A stretch of DNA of 64,000 nucleotides from Paralithodes platypus (GCA_032716605.1 CM064517.1:19102100-19166099), one strand, 5' to 3'; counted from the first letter of the stretch, positions 19,470-29,660 are shown. The notes: a model not told the origin generated them from the letters alone. Translations and numbers: made by a program.

Positions 19470-21175
19470 TACATGTATTGTTCCATAACAAGAAGGGAGA
19501 CCGGCAAGAGTGTTCAAGTTATAGAGGTATTTGTTTATTATCAATTGTTGGAAAGCTGTATGGCAGGGTGTTGATAGAGAGGAAAATAAAGGGTACAGAA
19601 GGTGCAATAGGAGAAAAACAGTTCGGTTTTAGGAGGGGAAGAGGGTGTGTGGATCAGATTTTTGAAGTAAGACATCTATGCGAGAAGTATTTAGAGAAGC
19701 ATAAGATGCTTTGGGCTCTTATGGATTTGAAAAAAGCGTATGATCGTGTGGAAGGTGCTAAGGATTTATGAAATTGGAGGAAATTTGTTAAGAGCAGTCA
19801 AGTTTTTATGAAGAGAGCAGAGCGTGCGTTGGAGTAGGAATTGAGTTAGAGTGAATGGTTTGAGGTAAATGTAGGTCTGCGACTGGGTTGTGTAATGTCA
19901 CCGTAGTTGTATAATGTACAGTATATATGGATGGTGAGGTTAGGGAGGCGAAAACAATAACTATGGGTAGAGGATGGGTTTGGTCGGAAAGAGCGGTAGA
20001 GATTGGTGAGTTGAACCAGTTGCTGTTTGTTGATGACACAGCGTTGGTGTCGGATTCTGAGGAGAAACTGCAGAGAGTAGTCAAAGACTTTGGTGTGGTA
20101 TATGGGAAAAGCAAGCTGAGGGAGAACATTAAGAAAAGTAAAGTGATGGTGTGCAATATAGGTGCTCTTAGGGTGAATCTAAATGTGCGGCTGGATGGGG
20201 GAAATTCTGAAACAAGTGGAGTGTTTTAAATAGCTAGGAGGAGTGATAAGCAAGGACGCAGGTGTGAAAATAGAGAGTATGTGAAGGAAGGAAAGTCTTT
20301 GTAGCAATGGAAAGTATGTGGAAGGTGAGAAATATCAGTTGTAAAGTTAAAAGTGCAATGTACCAAGGAATAGTTGTACCAACAGTGATATATGGTGCTG
20401 AGACATGGGCTCTGAAGGCACAAGAGAGAAGAAAGCTTGATGTGATGGAGATTAACTGCTTGAAGAGTATATGTGGAGTGGCTCGTAGAGACAGATCGAG
20501 GAATTAAGAGGTACCGGTACGTAGGAGAGTGGGACATCAGGAATCTTTGTCGGCCAGAGTGGACAGAAGGGTGCTGTGTTTTAATGGACGTATTGAGCAA
20601 ATGGGAGATGAAAGGCTTACAAAGAGAGTATATGAGTCTGACACAAAGGGAGGTAGACTGGTAGGAAGACCTACAATACTTTAGATGGAGTTTGTGTAGT
20701 ACAAGTGTTGGAAGATAGAGAGATGACTGTAGAATAAATGAGAGAAGAGATAATAATTAGGAATGAATGGAGAATGCTTGTGAATCGATGAGTGATAACG
20801 CGGTCGTTGGGAGAGGGGGTCGGGCGCCAGTTGGACTAGATAATAGTCTGTCAGGCGCCTGGCCCAGGGAGCCGGTATATATGAAGGGTCATGCCTGGAT
20901 GTGAGGTGGGCCGGCATTGTTTTTGTGCTCCGCTGCGTGTCTGCCGGCTGAGACCGGAACCTCTCCGGGAGGTCTGGGGCCGTGGTAGTGCTGGAGGGCC
21001 TTAGTGATCCTTGTTCTCTGGGTCTTCTCCTGGGCGACCTAGATGTGTTTAAATTTGGGTTTTGTTTTTTGTTTTGTTGTGTTGTCTCTGTTCGGGCTCT
21101 GTTTCAAGTCGGCCACCCCCAGCTATGGGGTATGTGCCTGAGTATATACTGTACATACATACACACATATACATT
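19470..21175 (+). pseudogene. RTE-like LINE, degenerate, with 3' UTR
   Basis: Frames give YRGICLLSIVGKLYGRVLIER, QFGFRRGRGCVDQIF and LMDLKKAYDRV (19478-19771), then LLFVDDTALVSDSEE (about 20026, an FVDD variant of the FADD motif), then GAETWALKAQERRKLDVMEI (20395). Several frameshifts and stops separate them. The 3' UTR (20780-21150) matches the minus-strand fragment at 749-1380, so both are one family, distinct from the intact RTE at 3.9 kb. It lies inside the hAT element. Confidence 0.8.
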
Positions 21176-21805
21176 ATGATTTGAAATTTTCAATGATGCT
21201 CTCTACATTCAGTGAAGTTCATTAGCTAATATATTTGTTCAGGTCCTATGATTAACTTCATTAAAATATGAATTTGTATTAAAGTTTGACAATGAAACTA
21301 TTCAACCGTCATGTGTCAGGCCACCTCAGAGGAAGAATGATGCCAGATACCAATTCATTATTTACATTATTACGGTACATTTCATTAAATTTCAAGTACC
21401 GGTAATCACGATTGTAATCAAGATTACAAAGCCAGTAATCGTAATCAATTACATTCAGGTCTTCTGTAATCATAATCGTAATCTTAAAATTCGGCTGTAA
21501 TCGTAATCAATTACACTGCTCATGTAATCGCCCCATCCCTGATTTTGGGACAGGCAGGGCTGTGGCGCCTAGGGTAACTTCAGAAATGACAGAGAAAAAT
21601 CAAGTGATGGTTGTGGTGGAGCATTTTGTTACAAAGTGGTTATTTTGTTTAGTAATTGATAAGAAAATGTGGTCTTGAAATATGAAAATGGCTCAAAAAG
21701 CTTAACTTCTGGGTCACCCCAGACTACTTTTTTTCCCCCATTTAAAGTTTGCCCCCACTTTGGCGTGGTTTTGGCAGTCTATAAAAATCGCCAAAGTGGG
21801 GGCTC

Positions 21806-22844
21806 TAATTTATATATAATATTTTTTTTGTGTACATATACTCATGTTAGTTCCCTAGGGCTTTTACATGCTCTTCCTTTGCCATTTCTCTAAATGGACC
21901 CCCACAAAAAAAAAAAAAAAAAAAAAGCGTTGCCATTATATAATGACAATGGCTAATTACTTATTATCGCCAAAGTCCGAAGTTATGACTGCAGTCCGAA
22001 ATTACCCCAGTTTACGGTACATGTTTTAGTGTACAGTAAATTATAGTATTGTACTTTATGAACAGTGTAGCACTGTAATGTACTAAATAGGAACACTCAC
22101 CCCTCCATATGAAGCACTGGAAACAGGTCCCTTACATACAGTACATACATGTGCTGTACTCTTGCTGTTGTGTTCTTTGTTAATTGTCATTTCACCGCTT
22201 TCCCCCTCCTCCCCTCCCAAACACTCCATTGCAACTGTCCTTTCTCCCTCTTACTGTCCTTCACCACATAACATTTGTAGTTCGGTTTCTAATGTGAAAA
22301 GTCCCTTTACTATTTTGTTTGCCCTTAGGAGGCATTGTGGCGGAGAAATCAATCTTGCGGTCACAAAAACAATAGACCTACTGGCAGGATAAGTGGTGCA
22401 ATATGGGAGGGGAAACAAAGGGAGGGAGCAAAAGAGAAGGAGTGGGGGGATGCATTCGGGGGTAGTGATGCTATGGAAATGGCCAGTGTGAGGGGTGTCC
22501 ACGGCTTTGGCTTGGCTTACTCTATCTCACTCGCCTTGCTCAGACATTTCCCGTGTTATACCAAAATATAGGAGGACCTGTCCGATAGGCCATTGCCTTG
22601 TCAAGTTGAAAGGGTTTCTAACATGGGAAGGTTCGAAATAAGGAGGGCATACTGTATTAACATCAACATGGTTGAGAGATGCGTACTGTAATCAACAGCA
22701 AAGCACATGTATGGCAACAGCATTGGCGAAGAGGCAAGAGTGTGAATAAATTAATAATTATGAACATATTGTACAATCAGATACACTATCCTATATGATA
22801 TTAACCAATCTAGCAGGATACAAATGTTTCTAGAGAGCACAGAC
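21806..22844. other. Unassigned intron sequence
   Basis: No gene or terminal-repeat structure seen. A run of A at about 21907-21926. Confidence 0.5.
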
Positions 22845-22976
22845 CTTGCCATTTGCTGGGTTGGTGACGGGGAATACTTTGCCCGAAGCAGCCTGGACCC
22901 AGCGACCGGAGATGTAAGCCTCCTGGTGTAGTAGTGATGCCCACCTCACACCAACATGACGCACACGATCCATACC
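22845..22976 (-). CDS. ALDH5A1: Succinate-semialdehyde dehydrogenase, N-terminal exon (44 codons)
   Basis: Minus-strand exon with acceptor ...GTTGCAG before 22976 and donor GTCTGT after 22845; 132 nt, phase 0 at both ends. It encodes LLHQEAYISGRWVQAASGK and VFPVTNPANGK. This is the characteristic ALDH5 start of the mature enzyme (aldehyde dehydrogenases have the pattern ING.W....G..F.V.NPA.G). The residues before it (GMDRVRHVGVRWAS) may follow a mitochondrial targeting sequence encoded by an upstream exon not found here. Together with 16011-15913 it gives 77 continuous residues without a stop, so the gene appears conserved. Which paralogue it is cannot be settled from so short a piece. Confidence 0.85.
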
Positions 22977-23092
22977 CTGCAACGAAAAGTGGTCACGTTA
23001 GGCTAGAATTCCCAATCAGTACACGGTGATCCTATTGGTATGCAAAATTGACAAAAATATTTGTGGTATTGAAATAACGGTAAGATTTTACT

Positions 23093-23578
23093 TTAACCCT
23101 TCCTACCCGGCCTGTCTTACCTAAGGACGGTCGCCCGTACCGGGGCGAAATGGCTGAAAAACGTCTAGGCCTAGGCTACCATATTTATGTTTATTTTCAC
23201 TGCTAGAACTTTCCCACTCATCTATAATCGTAGTGCGGTTTTCAATCTGTATTTTGGCGTTGAGTAGAGCTCTGTAAGTCAACTGGCTCAGTTGTGATGA
23301 CGATTTCAGTGGAGCAAATATTGCAGAGATGTTGCCAATATGGGGGCTTTTCAGACACTAATTTCGTCTGACGTCAGAACAATAACATTGAAGAGTCTTC
23401 TTCTTGTTTTCGGAGGTGCGGTGACGCAACGCTTGGGTTTGTTGACATACGTCGTACGCACGGCGTTCAGACCAAACTTAATTAGGCTATTAAGCTGCCG
23501 TCTTAGGTAAGGACGGCCGGGTAGCGGCCCTTCTGCAGAGCTGTCCTTACCTAAGGTAGCCCGGGTAGGAAGGGTTAA
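23093..23578 (+). mobile_element. TTAA MITE, family P-related (486 bp)
   Basis: TTAA at both ends; inverted ends CCCTTCCTACCCGG and CCGGGTAGGAAGGG, longer than in P1-P3. The core (GAGTAGAGCTCTGTAAGTCA, then TGTGATGACGATTTCAGTGG) is clearly related to P1-P3, so this is a sister subfamily. Each subterminal region has a TTACCTAAGGACGG or complementary motif. Confidence 0.9.
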
Positions 23579-23904
23579 TAGCGCACACTTTACAAGTAGG
23601 CTTACCACTACAGAGTTTTTTTTTAATAGGTTTCCAACCAGCCATCACCAAGCTACACCCTTTTCTGGTATACGAAAAACACAAAACTTAAAACAATACG
23701 ATATTAATAATAGATGAAATATAAAGATAAAGTTTACGTTTATTTTTATTTTATTTTTTTTAATACTGTATTCAAATATTACACATTATCTCGTTTGATA
23801 TTCGAATATCAAATATCAAGCTATTGTCAATGTCTTTCTTTTATATTCAAATATCACACATATCTCCTCAAGGGAGACTGGTGTCAGCTTAGTCACTGAG
23901 ATGA
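23579..23904. other. Unassigned AT-rich stretch
   Basis: Includes the palindrome TTTGATATTCGAATATCAAA near 23796; an almost identical motif occurs at about 27851. No gene seen. Confidence 0.5.
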
Positions 23905-24021
23905 TAAACACCATTAGATGAGAAAATCTCAGAGGATTGGCACAAAAGTGGAACAGTAAATATATACGAAAGAAACGGGGATGCGCTAGATAAAGGAAAT
24001 TATATGGGCCTGAAAATGCTT

Positions 24022-24449
24022 GGTGACTGGACGACTCGGCCCATGGGACAACTCGGCTCGGACAGCTCGGCCCACTTTTGGACAACTCAGCCACAACGGC
24101 GAGACAGCTCGGCCCCATGTTATGCTATGATTAGATTAGGTTAGGTTAGGTTAGATAGGGGCATAGTGATTCCAAAATGATCAATACGAGAAATAAAAGT
24201 TAATGAATTGTCACTTGTTTGATGAAACGAAAAGATAGATACATAAATAGATAGGGACATAGTGATTCCAAAATGATCAATATAGCCATCTATATACTGT
24301 ATATCGTTTATATTTTGTCAAAGCAAATAAGGGTTGTGAAAGGCCGAGTTGTCTCGCTATTAACACTGGGCCGAGGTGTCTCGGTTTTACTGGGCCGAGC
24401 TGTCTCGCCCTGGGCCGAGCTGTCCCGTGGGCCGAGTAGTCTAGCATTC
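24022..24449. mobile_element. hAT-like MITE K, copy 1 (8-bp TSD)
   Basis: Flanked by AAATGCTT (24014-24021 and 24450-24457). Imperfect inverted ends contain GACTGGACGACTCGGCCCA and the complement of TAGACTACTCGGCCCA. Subterminal regions are arrays of GAGACAGCTCGGCCC-type motifs in both orientations. A TTAGG tract sits in the middle (about 24131-24150). Inserted into LINE Q; the LINE frame continues when one duplication is removed. Confidence 0.88.
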
Positions 24450-24469
24450 AAATGCTTGACCAAATCATG

Positions 24470-25310
24470 AAGGTCTGTAAGAGAGTCTTTGAGTTTGATC
24501 AGGCAAAGCATATCCATTGATGATATGCAGTTGGGTTTCATGCCAGGACGAGGTACAACCGATGCTATCTTCATAGTCAGGCAGATACAGGAAAGATACA
24601 GTACCGGTACTTACTAAAAGGCAGGGATCTTTACTTTGTGTTTGTAAACCTGGAGAAGGCCTTTGGCAGGGTGCCTAGAGATGTTGCGCAGTGGGCTATG
24701 AGGAAACTTGGTGTGGAAGATTGGCTAGTGCATGTGATAATGAAGATGTATGAGGATTCACGAACTGCGGTGAGGGTGAAAGGTGTACTGAGTGAGGAGT
24801 TCACAGTCTGTGTTCGAGTTTATCAGGGTTCAGTGTTAAGCCCCCTCCTCTTTATTAAGGTAATGGAGGCACTGTCTAGAGATTTTAGATCCTGACTCCT
24901 GTGGGAACTGATTTATGCAGACGATTTAGTCCTAATAGCTGACAATGTGCAAGATACTGAGGTCAAATTCAGAAGATGGAGATTCAGAGAGAGCATGGCG
25001 AGCAAGGGATTAAGAGTCAATATTAACAAAACCAAGGTTATGCATTGTAGATTGAGACAAGGCAATTTGTGGAAAAGAGCAGTGCATACCCATGTGCCGA
25101 GTGTGGAAAGGGTGTGGGCGCTAACTCAATTCGGCGTAGCATCTGTCGATGTTGGGTGCACCATGGGAGTAAGCGCTGTAGTAGAATAAAAGGACCCATG
25201 CTGAAGGATAAGTCAGATATTGAGAAATTTGAGTGCGTAGTGTGCAAGGGCAAGCTTGTGTTAAATGATGATCCTGTGGCTGTGAACTTTGGAAATGAGT
25301 CATAGGAGCT
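24470..25310 (+). pseudogene. LINE Q reverse transcriptase core and Cys-rich finger
   Basis: From 24638 the frame gives FVNLEKAFGRVPRDVAQW (the first catalytic Asp position is Asn here), VYQGSVLSPLLFIKVMEAL, a stop at 24893, then in the next frame LIYADDLVLIADN with the Asp pair intact. The overlapping frame at 25069-25305 encodes CAECGKGVGANS, a CRCWVHHGSKRC block and FECVVCKGKL, a PHD/RING-like Cys/His finger located between RT and C-terminus. Function of the finger is unknown; nucleic-acid binding is plausible. Stops and frameshifts make this non-functional. Confidence 0.8.
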
Positions 25311-25556
25311 GGTGGATAAGTTATGTTACCTAGGAGATACCATCTCTGCCAGTGGTGGGGCCGAGGCTGTCACTGTCACTAGAATTAGATGTGGCTGGGG
25401 TAAGTTCAGAGAACTGCTGCCAATTCTGACCATGAAAAGAATGCCTCTCCCCCTGAAGGGAAAGGTGTATGCCTCATGTGTTAGAAATGCAATGATGTAT
25501 GCCTCAGAAACAAGGGCCGTTAAAGTAGAGGATGTCTGCCTCAGAAGCAAGGGCCG
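25311..25556 (+). pseudogene. LINE Q post-RT segment with 37-bp tandem duplication
   Basis: Encodes YLGDTISASGGAEAVT and ILTMKRMPLPLKGKVYASCV in pieces. The stretch CTCAGAAACAAGGGCCGTTA is repeated 37 bases later with one change, next to the TTAA insertion point. Confidence 0.75.
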
Positions 25557-25608
25557 TTAACCCGGGAACACTCTTAAGAGGTTTTGGTGGGCAAGGGCGA
25601 GGAGCCTC

Positions 25609-26777
25609 TTAACCTATAAACGGCGAGCAGGGTGTATTGAACACCACTGTTCTGGGCGAGCATATTAGGCTCCATTCATGCCTATAATAGTCATTTTACG
25701 ATAAATAATCTTTATTACCGGTACTTATTCATATGCGCCTATTTTACCTATTTTACCTATGAAGATAGTAACCTGTAACAACAATAAAACAAGTGGAAAT
25801 ATAATTTTTCTGGTCAAAATCCCGAATATACATGGAGCAGCCCATTCATGAATTATGGAGCAAATTGAGGCAACCCCTCCCTTCACAAGGCCTCAAGCCT
25901 GACTGAGCTTACTCATTCACACTCTTGCTTGTGTAACACACTCGCCAGGCACATAAGCACATCCTTCACACATTTTGCTAATGTTAGCACAAAAATATAC
26001 CAACGAATTAGGTGATAATTGAAGGGGGAAGGAGGGGATGTGGAGGAGTGATAGGAAGTATAAGGGAAAAAAAAAAAAAGTTTAGTGCTACTTGGGCCGT
26101 TTAAAAAAAAAATTTAGGCCTTCCCTCTTAACCCTCTCCGACATATGACGCGATTTTGAGCCTATTAGGGATACTTTAAAGGTGGGGGCTCATGGGTTGA
26201 GATAAACATGGAATGATAATCGCCAAGCTGTACATAATTATCTTGCAAAATGCAATGGCACTGAAATAATTATTAACAATGGTATAAAGGATTTTGTGGA
26301 TCGTCTATACCGGGCCTGTGACGTCACAAGAGTGTAAGTCCACCATCCAGTCTAGGCTAAGGATACTGGTGTGACGTCACTATGACGTCACAGGCCCGGT
26401 ATAGACGATCCGCAAAATCCTTTATACCATTGTTAATAATTATTTCAGTGACATTGCATTTTACAAGATAATTATATGCAGGTTGGCGATTATTTTTCCA
26501 TGTTTACCTCAACCCATGAGCCCTCACCTTTAAAGCCTTTGTTACCATCAGGGGTATTTAGAAACCTTTAGTTTAGTTACTTCAACTTCTGCAGTTGTCT
26601 TTGAGTTAGCTGTGGGCAGAAAACTAATTTTGGAGAGGTAATTATAAGAGTGAGAGAACTCTATTTCTTATTGCTAATCTGGCAACCTCTGCATCATATG
26701 AGTCTGAAGGGGTTAAGAGCTTTTCCGCCGTTGCCCAGTAAAACTTCTTAAGAGCTTTCTTGCCGTTGCCGGGTTAA
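25609..26777 (-). mobile_element. TTAA element G, nested in E in opposite orientation
   Basis: TTAA at 25609-25612 and 26774-26777. Reads as the reverse of E: its right side has the CCCGGCAACGGC end with two CTCTTAAG motifs, the second (61 bp from that end) occupied by element F. The interior (26 kb) shares TTAGCACAAAAATATACCAA and AGGTGATAATTGAAGG with E and B. Confidence 0.82.
26128..26716. mobile_element. TTAA element F, nested in G, with long foldback
   Basis: TTAA at 26128-26131 and 26713-26716; ends CCCTCTCCGACATATGA and the complement of CCCCTTCAGACTCATATGA. The interior is a foldback with arms of about 160 bp (about 26180-26343 and 26370-26540) around a short loop. Confidence 0.85.
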
Positions 26778-26903
26778 GAGGTAAGGCCTAAAAAAACACT
26801 TTTTAAAAGGCACCAGTAGCACTTAAAAAAAAAAAAAAAAATGTTTTCCCTCCATACCTCATATCACTCCTCCCTATCTGTCAAAATCCCCTCCCGGTTC
26901 ATC

Positions 26904-27083
26904 ACAGCCTAGGATCGGTTTGGAGATGTTTACACAAAAATATACCAATGAATAAAGGAATAACAGGGAAAATAGGCGATAATTGAAGGGGGGGGCCCTT
27001 CAATTATTGCCTATTTTCCCTGTTATTCCTTTATTCATTGGTATATTTTTGTGTAAACATCTCCAAACCGATCCTAGGCTGTG
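26904..27083. repeat. Near-perfect palindrome in element E
   Basis: Arms of about 87 bp start CACAGCCTAGGATCGGTTTG (26904) and end with its complement (27083), meeting at a short G run near 26990. Some of the arm is also present as single copy in family B. Confidence 0.9.
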
Positions 27084-27420
27084 ATCATGTGTGTTCCATA
27101 AGGTAGAGACTGGGAGAGTGTGAGGGAGTAGTTCAGTACGGTACTGCTTCAGCCCTCGAGAGAAGAGGGTGTGAGGCCGGCTGACTCACAATTGATGAAT
27201 GAACCGCTCGGTAATAATTCGCGATTTTGACCATCCAAATGATATTCCCACTAGTTTTATTGTTGTTACAGGTTACTATCTTCATATTAAACGTAAAATA
27301 GGCGCATATGAATAAGTAATAACGATATTTATCGTAAAATTACTATTATAGGCAGGAATGGAGCTTAATATTGCTACCCAGAACTGTGGTGTTCACTATA
27401 CCCTGCGCGCACGCGCCGGG

Positions 27421-27790
27421 TTAAGGTAGAGGATGTCAACAGAATGGAACGTAATGAGATGAGAAGGTGAGATGGATGTGTGGGGCCAAACTGCAGGATA
27501 GAATAACAAATGATGAGCTGATGAGACGTTTACAGTAGGTATAAAGAGTATTAGCGAGGAGATGCGTACAAGTAGACTGAGATGGTATGGGCATGTGGAG
27601 AGAATGGATGAACAAAATTGGGTGAAAAGATGCAGGTCTGTGATTGTGGAGGGAACTGCACCAAGGGGTGGACCGAGGAAGACCTGGGATCGGACTATAC
27701 GTGCCGATCTCAAATCCAAAAACTTGACAAGTGAAGCAGCCCTTAACAGGGTTGCCTGGAACACCACCATCAGGACAAGAGACTGAAACT
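27421..27790 (+). pseudogene. LINE Q C-terminal region
   Basis: After the TTAA insertion the frame resumes with VEDVNRMERNEM. An open stretch at 27562-27786 reads TSRLRWYGHVERMDEQNWVK, GTAPRGGPRKTW and ALNRVAWNTTI. These are the C-terminal blocks common to many LINEs; small indels lie between. Confidence 0.8.
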
Positions 27791-27879
27791 GCACGTATGT
27801 GTGGAGCACTCAGTCTTAAAATTTTATGTACCGTACTGTATGTATGTATCTTGCTTGATATTCGAATATCAAATATCGA

Positions 27880-28150
27880 GATGGATGTAGACATTTAGTG
27901 TCCAGGCGTACGGTCGTTATGTTTACATAGGTCAATCGCCGCGGTTAAATTTGCGTCTATTTTGACAGCGATTTTTTTTTTTGGTTATTTGCCCCCTGCC
28001 CCCTGCTGGCAATATATATGATGATGACAATATGTCATAGGGGGGCCTCAACATATTATTGTATCCAATGGGAGTCAAAATAGACGCCAACTTAACCGCG
28101 GCGATCGACCTATGTAAACATGACGACTGTACGCCCGGACACCACATCCA
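27880..28150. mobile_element. Foldback MITE J, copy 1
   Basis: Arms of 69 bp (27898-27966 and 28074-28142, starting GTGTCCAGGCGTACGG) extend outward through GATGGATGT/ACATCCATC. The loop includes an ATATATATGATGATGAC motif. A second copy in reverse orientation is at 28329-29268. Confidence 0.8.
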
Positions 28151-28328
28151 TCCCGAATCCTGGGACAATATAAAGTTTATGTAATTAAATTCAGACATCG
28201 ATATTATCGTGGCCTATAGGTTTCTTATACCATGTATTTCATTTGGGTAGAATGTAGAATTCGGCCGTACCACCCGCCTTGTTTACACTACGCAGAGCGG
28301 CGACGAACGCTTGCCATCATGTCCCCGT

Positions 28329-29268
28329 CTATTTTGACTGCCTTTGGATACAATAATATGTTGAGGGGGCTTTGCCCCCACTCCCCCCCCCCATGACATA
28401 TTATCATCATATATATTGCCAGCAGGGGGCAAATAACCGAAAAAAATCACCGTCAAAATACAGTAAACCCTCGCTATCTCGGACTAATTGGGGGGAGACC
28501 CAGTCCGAGATGTCCGGAGTCCGACCTAACAGAGGATAAAATCCGACCTAACAAATGTCCGTCCGAGACAACAATGAAATCGAAGACTACGGAAAAAATC
28601 AGACCTCAAGAGAGACGTCTGCGTCTAACTAGAAAACGAAGACAACCCTATAATCTGTAATACAAAACACAGTACAGTAGGCTACATTACACTTACCCCT
28701 TCATTGCCCTTGTCTGTAGTCTTGATGTCCCCCCTCCCCTCCTCCCCCAACACTGCATTAATTACTGCAGCATCCCCTTTTCACCCCCACCTCCATGTCC
28801 TTCTCCACCTCACTGTTCTTCTCCACCTCAATATCCAGGTCCTTCAACATCTAAAGCTTAGTTTCGAGTGATATAGAGGTCACCTTACGCTTAGGATTAT
28901 CCTTGGGAGGCATGGCGAACTTGATAAATGCACGCATCTATGTGCAACACAACAGAGCTTGGTGCGGACTGACGCTCCTAGCTCCGACGCTTGGGCCCCG
29001 GATGTAGATGGCGTCGGACGTCCCTTCTGTTTGTCGGATATTCACCCTTATTGTCCGGTGACGTGAGCGCGTCATCCGACAACGTCGGAGACTGTCGGAA
29101 ATATCCGGCATAGGGAAGTACGTGTCCGAGAGGCCGTGGCCAGTCCGGCTAGTACGGGTTTCCGAGAATTAGAGGTCCGAGATAGCGAGGGTTTACTGTA
29201 GACGTAAACTTAACCATGGCGATCGACCTATGTAAACATGACGACCGTACACCCGGACACTACATCCA
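28329..29268. mobile_element. Foldback MITE J, copy 2, interrupted
   Basis: Loop and right arm match J copy 1 in reverse; the left arm is reduced to CGTCTATTTTGAC. A Tigger-type MITE has inserted into the right arm at a TA. Confidence 0.75.
28461..29198. mobile_element. Tigger-type MITE nested in J copy 2
   Basis: Perfect inverted ends CAGTAAACCCTCGCTATCTC (28461) and complement (to 29198), flanked by TA on both sides. Removing it with one TA restores the J arm (GTCAAAATAGACG). No transposase. Confidence 0.93.
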
Positions 29269-29289
29269 TATCTTTCATTTCTATATGTG

Positions 29290-29660
29290 TTTCACCCTTC
29301 CCGCCTGGGCAGCATTTTAAAATGACACCGCCGCAGATGGGCAGGAGCCCGGGTGTCATTTTAAAATCCGTAAGCTTGAAAGCCTATTAAACTTGTTTTG
29401 AAAGCCACGCATCCGACGTATGTAAACAAAGCCTGTCTGAGGCGACGCGCGCACTTCTGACAGCAAGCAGATGTCGGAGCATTGTTATTGTGTTGTCTGC
29501 TAACATAAATTTAGTGTTGAAAAGTGGCCCACATTGCTAACATCGCCTGAAAACTCTCTCGACGGAAATCGTCATCACAACTGAACCAGTTGACTAAGAG
29601 AGCTCTACTCAACGGCAGTCTACAGATTGGAAATAACAGTACGTTTAGAGATGCGTGGGA
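29290..29660 (-). mobile_element. Degenerate P-type MITE
   Basis: The reverse-strand core (GAAATCGTCATCACAACTGA, AGAGAGCTCTACTCAACGGC) matches P1-P4. One end reads CACCCTTCCCGCC without an intact TTAA. A small internal inverted repeat (CATTTTAAAATGACACC and complement) lies near 29320-29370. The other end is not definable. Confidence 0.65.

Larger units (their letters stand above)
18854..21541. mobile_element. hAT-type element nested in the pogo element (8-bp TSD)
   Basis: Ends CAGGCATGGGG (18854) and CCCCATCCCTG (to 21541) are inverted repeats of hAT type, flanked by a perfect 8-bp duplication ATTTTGGG (18846-18853 and 21542-21549). Subterminal regions are packed with GTAATCGTAATC motifs (18864-19010 and 21398-21535). 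The middle contains LINE fragments instead of a transposase, so it is non-autonomous. Confidence 0.92.
18211..21805 (+). mobile_element. pogo/Tigger-type DNA transposon, interrupted
   Basis: Left end TA|CAGTGGAGCCCCCACTTTGG at 18211. The complementary right end runs 21788-21805 but lacks the last few bases (GGGGGCTC then TAATTT). The interior contains the N-terminal part of a CENP-B/Tigger-like transposase (18581-18853) before a hAT insertion. About 260 bp lie between the hAT and the right end. The DDE catalytic domain is not present, so the copy is defective. Confidence 0.82.
16012..22844 (-). other. Intron between the two SSADH exons, filled with transposons
   Basis: GT-AG boundaries on the minus strand. 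Contains a pogo-like MITE (16105-17254), a pogo/Tigger element (18211-21805) with a hAT inside it, and LINE fragments inside that. Bases 17255-18017 and 21806-22844 hold no recognised feature. A hydrophobic exon-like segment lies at 18018-18143. Confidence 0.75.
25557..27424 (+). mobile_element. TTAA element E (outer), carrying nested elements
   Basis: Starts TTAACCCGGGAACACTCTTA (25557) and ends GCGCCGGGTTAA (27424); flanking LINE Q frame resumes after it. Its sequence is 25557-25612 plus 26774-27424. The second CTCTTAAGAG-type palindrome, 52 bp from the left end, is occupied by element G. Sequence near 27000-27350 (CCCTGTTATTCC, TTTTATTGTTGTTACAGGTT, AGGCGCATATGAATAAGTA) is shared with family B at 38, 42 and 56 kb. 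Confidence 0.85.
23905..27790 (+). mobile_element. LINE family Q, interrupted by two DNA elements
   Basis: Pieces of one LINE read in order on the plus strand: WHKSGTVNIYERNGD (about 23938), interruption by MITE K1, CKRVFEFDQ and GFMPGRGTTDAIF, VFVNLEKAFGRVPRD, LIYADDLVLIADN (24913), a Cys-rich finger (25069-25280), CYLGDTISASGG (25325), interruption by nested TTAA elements, then the C-terminal RLRWYGHVERMD...GPRKTWDRT (27565-27700). The host frame can be followed across both insertions. A fragment of a second copy is at 2446-3372. Confidence 0.85.
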
